Assembly (NCBI GenBank): GCA_905234865.1 | Contig: CAJOJE010000016.1 | Location: forward strand, 1-37,699 | Reading direction: 5' to 3' | Length of the DNA stretch: 37,699 nucleotides | From: Candidatus Gastranaerophilales bacterium | GTDB lineage: Bacteria > Cyanobacteriota > Vampirovibrionia > Gastranaerophilales > Gastranaerophilaceae | Shown here: piece by piece, positions 34,143 to 37,699 of the stretch | Layout: every line of letters begins with the position of its first letter | Position numbering within the stretch: position 1 is the stretch's first letter | The notes under the pieces: generated by a model | Told to the model about the DNA's origin: nothing | Database searches by the model: none | The model's input: only the letters and a program-made list of their open reading frames with translations | Made by a program: the position numbers and the translations under genes

Positions 34143-34170
34143 TTGAAAAATCTTAAAAATATGCTATTAT
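34143..34170 (+). promoter_or_regulatory. Promoter of the DprA-like gene
   Basis: TTGAAA, a 16-nt spacer and TATTAT, with an overlapping TATAAT at 34171-34176. Confidence 0.5.
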
Positions 34171-34201
34171 TATAATACAAAAAAAATTTAGGAAAATTTA
34201 G

Positions 34202-34759
34202 ATGACAGAAAATTCAAACGACAAGCAACCGTCCATTATGGTACCTTTGGACGATTTAGATAAAGTAGAGGACATTGATAAAGTTGATACTTTGGCTCAA
34301 GAGCTTGCCACCATAAGACAATCGGCTAAAAAAATAGCCATTATAGGTTCAAGAAACCTTGCCATTACTCACCAGCAAATTATTGAAACTTTGACTACTT
34401 CCCTTGTAACACAAGGAAATACAATTATAACATCGGGTGGTTCGTCAGGTACGAACGCTGCCGCAATAAGAGGAGCAATGAAAGCAAACCCGAATAATTT
34501 AGAGGTTATCTTGCCCCAAACAATAGGTCAACAACCGTCGGATGTTCAAGACCAGTTGATTGGTGTTCCAAACATTATTGAACATCCCGATAGAGCAATG
34601 ATGACTTTGACGGACGCTTCAAGAATTTGCAACAGAGAGATAATTTCAGAATGTCAACAGTTAATATGCTTTCTTTCTCATACATCGGGAACCCTGCATA
34701 AAGCCGTTGAATTTGCGGAAGATTCTCATAAAGTTGTTACCGTTTTTTATCTTGATTAG
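34202..34759 (+). CDS. Short DprA/SMF-like Rossmann protein
   Basis: The 185-aa protein has the core of DprA/SMF: KKIAIIGSRNLAITHQQII near 43, then TIITSGGSSGTNAAAIRGAM near 75-95, the phosphate-loop-like segment, and VEVILPQTIG-type strands. It lacks the N-terminal SAM-like and C-terminal winged-helix domains of full DprA (about 300-380 aa). Short stand-alone versions annotated as DNA recombination-mediator A are known in cyanobacteria. The first 35 residues are acidic (DDLDKVEDIDKVDTL). AGGAAAA precedes the ATG. Full DprA loads RecA on transforming ssDNA; for the short form this is inference. A terminator follows. Confidence 0.75.
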   Translation: MTENSNDKQPSIMVPLDDLDKVEDIDKVDTLAQELATIRQSAKKIAIIGSRNLAITHQQIIETLTTSLVTQGNTIITSGGSSGTNAAAIRGAMKANPNNLEVILPQTIGQQPSDVQDQLIGVPNIIEHPDRAMMTLTDASRICNREIISECQQLICFLSHTSGTLHKAVEFAEDSHKVVTVFYLD

Positions 34760-34780
34760 TAAGATTTAAAATAATAAAAT

Positions 34781-34814
34781 ACAAAAATGTCGGAATTTTT
34801 CGGCATTTTTGTAT
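34781..34814 (+). terminator. Rho-independent terminator
   Basis: ACAAAAATG(T)CG pairs with CG(G)CATTTTTGT and is followed by TATT. It lies after the DprA-like gene. Confidence 0.8.
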
Positions 34815-34948
34815 TATTAATACCGTTTTAACGGCAAAGTAACATAAATTAAACAAAAATATTAATGTTACCGAACGTTTAATTTTTGCGTAACAATGCT
34901 TTCTAAAAAGTATTATCAACCGTAAAATTGAATTACAAAAATATTAAG

Positions 34949-35392
34949 TTATGCGATAAATTCTTTTTTATGGGAATGAGTTGTAAGGAAAAGAATTTCC
35001 GTATTTGAACCTAACCCTTCAAGAACAAGGTCTGCCATCGTTAAATCTTCATGTTCTTTTTTCGGTTTTTCTTTTTCTACTATGATTTTCTTTGATTCTT
35101 TGTCGGAATTTTTGTTTGATTTAAGAGCATTGGAAATAATGTTTGCACTCATTGCAACAAAAGCGCCCGCAAGCGCAAAATATGAAATCGGGCGAGCGGC
35201 TTTTGCGACTTCCTTAACATTTTTGCCGTTTTCTTTGATAACTTCGGGAGCTTTAATAAAGCAGTCGTATTCGTCTTTTGTTAAAGGCGCAATACTGCGT
35301 GTAATAAAGCCTGCCGCAGCGCCTATCGCACCCGCCTTGAGCGTGCTTATTCCACTTCTGTTTTCATTGTTTTCTACTTTAGTAACTCTCAT
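34949..35392 (-). CDS. Hypothetical membrane protein, 147 aa
   Basis: The protein has a Gly/Ala-rich hydrophobic segment (LKAGAIGAAAGFITRSI, about 18-34), a polar middle, a second membrane segment (ISYFALAGAFVAMSANII, about 69-86), then a charged Lys/Glu tail. The general plan (MRVTKVENNENR start, two helices, charged tail) resembles uncharacterised small proteins of the same lineage. AGGG precedes the ATG. It has its own consensus promoter at 35503-35531 and so is a separate unit with a leader of about 100 nt. Confidence 0.65.
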   Translation of the reverse strand: MRVTKVENNENRSGISTLKAGAIGAAAGFITRSIAPLTKDEYDCFIKAPEVIKENGKNVKEVAKAARPISYFALAGAFVAMSANIISNALKSNKNSDKESKKIIVEKEKPKKEHEDLTMADLVLEGLGSNTEILFLTTHSHKKEFIA

Positions 35393-35502
35393 TTTGCCCT
35401 ATTTCACACAAAATTACCATGCCTTACGGATAAGACATCGTATACGTTTTATGGTATAACAATGATACTAAACTTGTATCAAATTTTCCTCAAATTTTTT
35501 AC

Positions 35503-35531
35503 AGTATACCATGGTTGATATTGCTTGTCAA
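35503..35531 (-). promoter_or_regulatory. Consensus sigma-70 promoter
   Basis: Read on the minus strand: TTGACA (35531-35526), a 17-nt spacer and TATACT (35508-35503). This is the best promoter match in the window. It drives the 147-aa gene with a 5' leader of about 100 nt. Confidence 0.85.
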
Positions 35532-35557
35532 CATAATTTTTAAATATTTATATAAAA

Positions 35558-35588
35558 AAATAAGGAAGCTAAAAAGCTCCCTTATTTT
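35558..35588 (-). terminator. Terminator of serC
   Basis: AAATAAGG(A)AGCT pairs with AGCT(C)CCTTATTT around a 4-nt loop, with a T-run on the minus strand. Confidence 0.85.
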
Positions 35589-35604
35589 AAGAAAAAATTT
35601 ATTT

Positions 35605-36699
35605 TTATAAATTTTCTTTTTCAAATTTGCTCATAAATTCAACGAGTTTCTGAACGCCTTCAATCGGCATTGCGTTATAAATTGAAGCTCTCATTCCGCC
35701 AACCGTTCTGTGTCCTTTTAGTTGAAGGAGTCCTTCTTTTTTTGCTTCTTCGATGAATTTTTTATCAAGTTCTTCATTGCCCGTTACAAAAGGAATATTC
35801 ATTAAGGACCTTGAATTTTTCTCAACGGTTCCTTTGAACAATTTAGAATTGTCAAGAAAATCGTATAAAATTTTTGCTTTTTTCTCGTTTAATTCTTTCA
35901 TTTTTTCTAAACCGCCATTTTTTTTGAGCCATTTGAAAACAAGTCCGCAAATATAAATACCGTATGCGGGAGGCGTGTTATATAAACTGTCATTATCTGC
36001 ATGAGTTTTATATTTTAACATTGTAGGACACCATTCGGGTAAATCTTCTCTAATCAAATCTTCTCTAATGATAACAATTTGAACGCCGGCAGGGCCTACG
36101 TTTTTCTGAACGCCTGCGTAAATTAAGCCGTATTTTGTAACATCAATGGGTTCGGAGAGAAAACAAGACGACATATCGGATACCAAAACTTTGCCTTTTG
36201 TGTTGGGCAGAGTGTGAAATTTGGTACCGTAAATAGTATTATTTTCGCAAATATAAACATAATCCGCATTGTCAGAAATGTTCAAATCGCTGCAATCGGG
36301 GATATAAGAAAAAGTTTTATCTTCAGAAGTTGCAATTTTATTTATTTTTCCGTATTTTTGAGCTTCGACGTATGCCTTTTTTGCCCATTGACCCGTTACA
36401 ATATAATCCGCAACTCCGTTTTTCAACAAATTAATCGGAACCATGGAAAATTGGAGATGTGCTCCGCCTTGCAGGAATAAAACTTTGTAGTTGTCGGGGA
36501 TATTCATTAATTCCCTTAAATCCTTTTCCGCAGTTTTAATTATATTGTCATAAGTTTTTGATCTGTGCGACATTTCCATAACGCTCATGCCCGAATTTTT
36601 ATAATTGAGCATATCATCTCTTGCTTCTTCTAAAACTTCAACGGGTAAAACCGCAGGACCTGCCGAGAAGTTGTATAATCTTCCGTATTTATTTTCCAT
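35605..36699 (-). CDS. serC: Phosphoserine aminotransferase
   Basis: This PLP enzyme converts 3-phosphohydroxypyruvate to phosphoserine in serine synthesis (and acts in pyridoxal synthesis in some bacteria). The 364-aa protein has YNFSAGPAVLPVEVL at the start, GGAHLQFSMVPINL, SDMSSCFLSEPIDV and the PLP-lysine segment YAGVQKNVGPAGVQIV. HRTVGGMRASIYNAMP near the C-terminus is the substrate-binding motif. AAGGAGAG lies before ATG 36699. It is flanked by its own terminator and the rplT terminator, so it is a single-gene unit. It supplies serine for the cysE step elsewhere in the window. Confidence 0.96.
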   Translation of the reverse strand: MENKYGRLYNFSAGPAVLPVEVLEEARDDMLNYKNSGMSVMEMSHRSKTYDNIIKTAEKDLRELMNIPDNYKVLFLQGGAHLQFSMVPINLLKNGVADYIVTGQWAKKAYVEAQKYGKINKIATSEDKTFSYIPDCSDLNISDNADYVYICENNTIYGTKFHTLPNTKGKVLVSDMSSCFLSEPIDVTKYGLIYAGVQKNVGPAGVQIVIIREDLIREDLPEWCPTMLKYKTHADNDSLYNTPPAYGIYICGLVFKWLKKNGGLEKMKELNEKKAKILYDFLDNSKLFKGTVEKNSRSLMNIPFVTGNEELDKKFIEEAKKEGLLQLKGHRTVGGMRASIYNAMPIEGVQKLVEFMSKFEKENL

Positions 36700-36786
36700 G
36701 AAAAACTCTCCTTAAATTTTTCTTAAATTATATTACAAAAATTTCCCGCTTTACAAATAAGTTAAGTTGAATATTTTAAATATATA

Positions 36787-36820
36787 AAAAAGCTATCCTT
36801 TTTTTAAGGATAGCTTTTTG
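36787..36820 (-). terminator. Terminator of the rpmI-rplT operon
   Basis: AAAAAGCTATCCTT pairs with AAGGATAGCTTTTT, a 14-bp stem with a T-rich loop. Confidence 0.9.
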
Positions 36821-36836
36821 TTAAAAGATTTTATAA

Positions 36837-37181
36837 TTATCCTTGAACTTTATCAACGATAACTTTAAATGCTTCAGGTTCATTAACTGCAAGTTCTGCA
36901 AGCATTTTTCTGTTTACTTGGATATCTGCTTTTTTAAGCAAGTTCATAAATTTTGAATATGAAAGCCCGTATTCTCTGACAGCAGCGTTAATTCTGACAA
37001 TCCACAAACTTCTCATTTGTCTCTTTACAACACGTCTGTCACGATATGCGTATTTTAAAGCCTTCATAACGGCTTGATTGGCTACTTTAAAAATTCTGGA
37101 ACGAGCGCCGATAAAGCCTTTTGCTAATTTTAAAATCTTTTTATGTCTTTTTCTTGAAACATTTCCACGTTTAACTCTCAT
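36837..37181 (-). CDS. rplT: Ribosomal protein bL20
   Basis: The 114-aa protein has the basic N-terminal arm [20 protein letters not shown], the helix [14 protein letters not shown], and [24 protein letters not shown] in the core. It is required for early 50S assembly. GGAAGG precedes the ATG. It lies 11 nt downstream of rpmI. infC, often upstream in this operon, is not adjacent here. Confidence 0.98.
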   Translation of the reverse strand: MRVKRGNVSRKRHKKILKLAKGFIGARSRIFKVANQAVMKALKYAYRDRRVVKRQMRSLWIVRINAAVREYGLSYSKFMNLLKKADIQVNRKMLAELAVNEPEAFKVIVDKVQG

Positions 37182-37192
37182 TTTTCACCTTC

Positions 37193-37402
37193 CTATCTTG
37201 AATACTTCATGTACGGTAACTCTTTTGAAATTAAGTCTAGGTTTCTGTCTGAAACTTCAACCATCCCCGTAATTCTGTTTTTTCTTGCAGGGGATTTATG
37301 AGCAAGAAGGTGTCCTTTGCCTGCCTGGTGTCTTAAAATTTTGCCCGAAGCAGTAACTTTGTAGCGTTTAGCCGCAGAACGATGTGTTTTCATTTTAGGC
37401 AT
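37193..37402 (-). CDS. rpmI: Ribosomal protein bL35
   Basis: The 69-aa protein begins MPKMKTHRSAAKRYKVT and has the basic, Lys/His/Arg-rich motif HQAGKGHLLAHKSPARKNR typical of L35. The start is ATG 37402, where AAGGAG lies 8 nt upstream; an open frame further upstream, to ATG 37453, reads through leader sequence and lacks such a site. It is the first gene of the rpmI-rplT pair. Confidence 0.96.
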   Translation of the reverse strand: MPKMKTHRSAAKRYKVTASGKILRHQAGKGHLLAHKSPARKNRITGMVEVSDRNLDLISKELPYMKYSR

Positions 37403-37427
37403 TTTATTTCTCCTTATTTTTGCTTTT

Positions 37428-37448
37428 ATGGCATACCTATTAAGCCAT
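37428..37448 (-). promoter_or_regulatory. Small leader hairpin before rpmI
   Basis: ATGGC and GCCAT flank 11 nt in the 5' leader. L20 autoregulates rpmI-rplT in other bacteria through leader RNA, but this hairpin is too short to assign that role. Confidence 0.25.
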
Positions 37449-37469
37449 TTCAAGCGTGTTACTTAATTT

Positions 37470-37497
37470 ATTCTATCAGATGAAAAAAATTTTTCAA
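37470..37497 (-). promoter_or_regulatory. Promoter of rpmI-rplT
   Basis: Read on the minus strand: TTGAAA, a 16-nt spacer and TAGAAT, with TGA forming an extended -10. The transcript start is about 60 nt before the rpmI ATG. Confidence 0.6.
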
Positions 37498-37626
37498 CAT
37501 GGTGTTAAAATCCAATCCGCATTTTTTGCCATAAACTCTTTTAATACCAGGCTTTTTGTCGTCTAAAAAATGCCGAAATCGGTATACGTTATAATTAAAA
37601 TATAACGAAACGAAAGGAAATAAAAA

Positions 37627-37699
37627 ATGAAAAATTCAAACAACTTGCTCAGAACAAAATTTATGGATATTGACTTAGATAATGTTTCTATAAACGGAA
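37627..37699 (+). CDS. N-terminus of an unidentified protein, cut by window edge
   Basis: An ATG at 37627 with AAAGGAAA upstream opens a plus-strand frame of 24 codons (MKNSNNLLRTKFMDIDLDNVSI) that runs to the window end. A TATAAT lies near 37589. It is divergent from rpmI. Too short to identify. Confidence 0.5.
   Translation, partial: MKNSNNLLRTKFMDIDLDNVSING

Overview
The window is an AT-rich bacterial chromosome segment, mostly compact housekeeping and metabolic genes, with two accessory patches. The likely source is a non-photosynthetic relative of cyanobacteria, such as gut Gastranaerophilales/Melainabacteria. This is an inference from gene content, not a proven placement. It rests on a GH57-type glucan branching enzyme, a short stand-alone DprA/SMF-like protein of a kind found in cyanobacteria, a SigF/SigB-family sigma factor beside a prepilin peptidase, flagellar rod genes, and lineage-style hypothetical proteins (one with an N-terminal 'PFKG' motif). 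No photosynthesis genes are present.

Layout. 1-1485 is an eroded accessory patch. Three minus-strand frames (one lacking its 5' end, a 57-aa gene and an edge-truncated membrane protein) face away from a plus-strand frame that also lacks its 5' end and carries two in-frame stops. 1531-7076 holds minus-strand core genes: fusA, a membrane-anchored propeller-like protein, cysE and tyrS. 7173-9466 is a small Ser/Asn-rich gene and the GH57 enzyme, closed by two back-to-back terminators. 9597-13264 has a DnaJ-like co-chaperone, a YitT-family membrane protein, a divergent amino-acid-binding lipoprotein and a ten-TM putative metal exporter. 13328-16672 is a rod-only flagellar operon behind a possible sigma-28-like promoter. 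16675-20972 has a P1B ATPase without a metal-binding N-terminus and two lineage-specific hypotheticals. 21064-26044 is a minus-strand cluster: secreted protein, trxB, alcohol dehydrogenase, then upp-sigma-prepilin peptidase with its own promoter.

26179-31450 is the most interesting part. A tRNA-His(GUG) gene is followed by about 500 bp of tandem, dyad-rich repeats, then a four-gene DpnII-type restriction-modification operon: a DpnA-like methylase, a Dam/DpnM-like methylase, an R.DpnII endonuclease and a DUF262/DUF1524 GmrSD/SspE-like nuclease. Upstream of the operon lie two matching 18-bp dyads and then a roughly 190-nt region that folds as a candidate structured RNA. By eye GATC, the expected target, occurs only about 16 times in 37.7 kb, against roughly 100 expected from base composition, and 6 of the 16 lie inside the R-M operon. 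The chromosome therefore looks GATC-depleted relative to the island.

31458-37699 returns to core genes: pcrA/uvrD, the DprA-like gene, a membrane hypothetical with a consensus promoter, serC, rplT, rpmI, and the start of an unidentified plus-strand gene at the right edge. Several transcription-unit first genes (13328, 13264, 31047) have a -10 box 6-8 nt before the ATG and no Shine-Dalgarno sequence, suggesting leaderless mRNAs.
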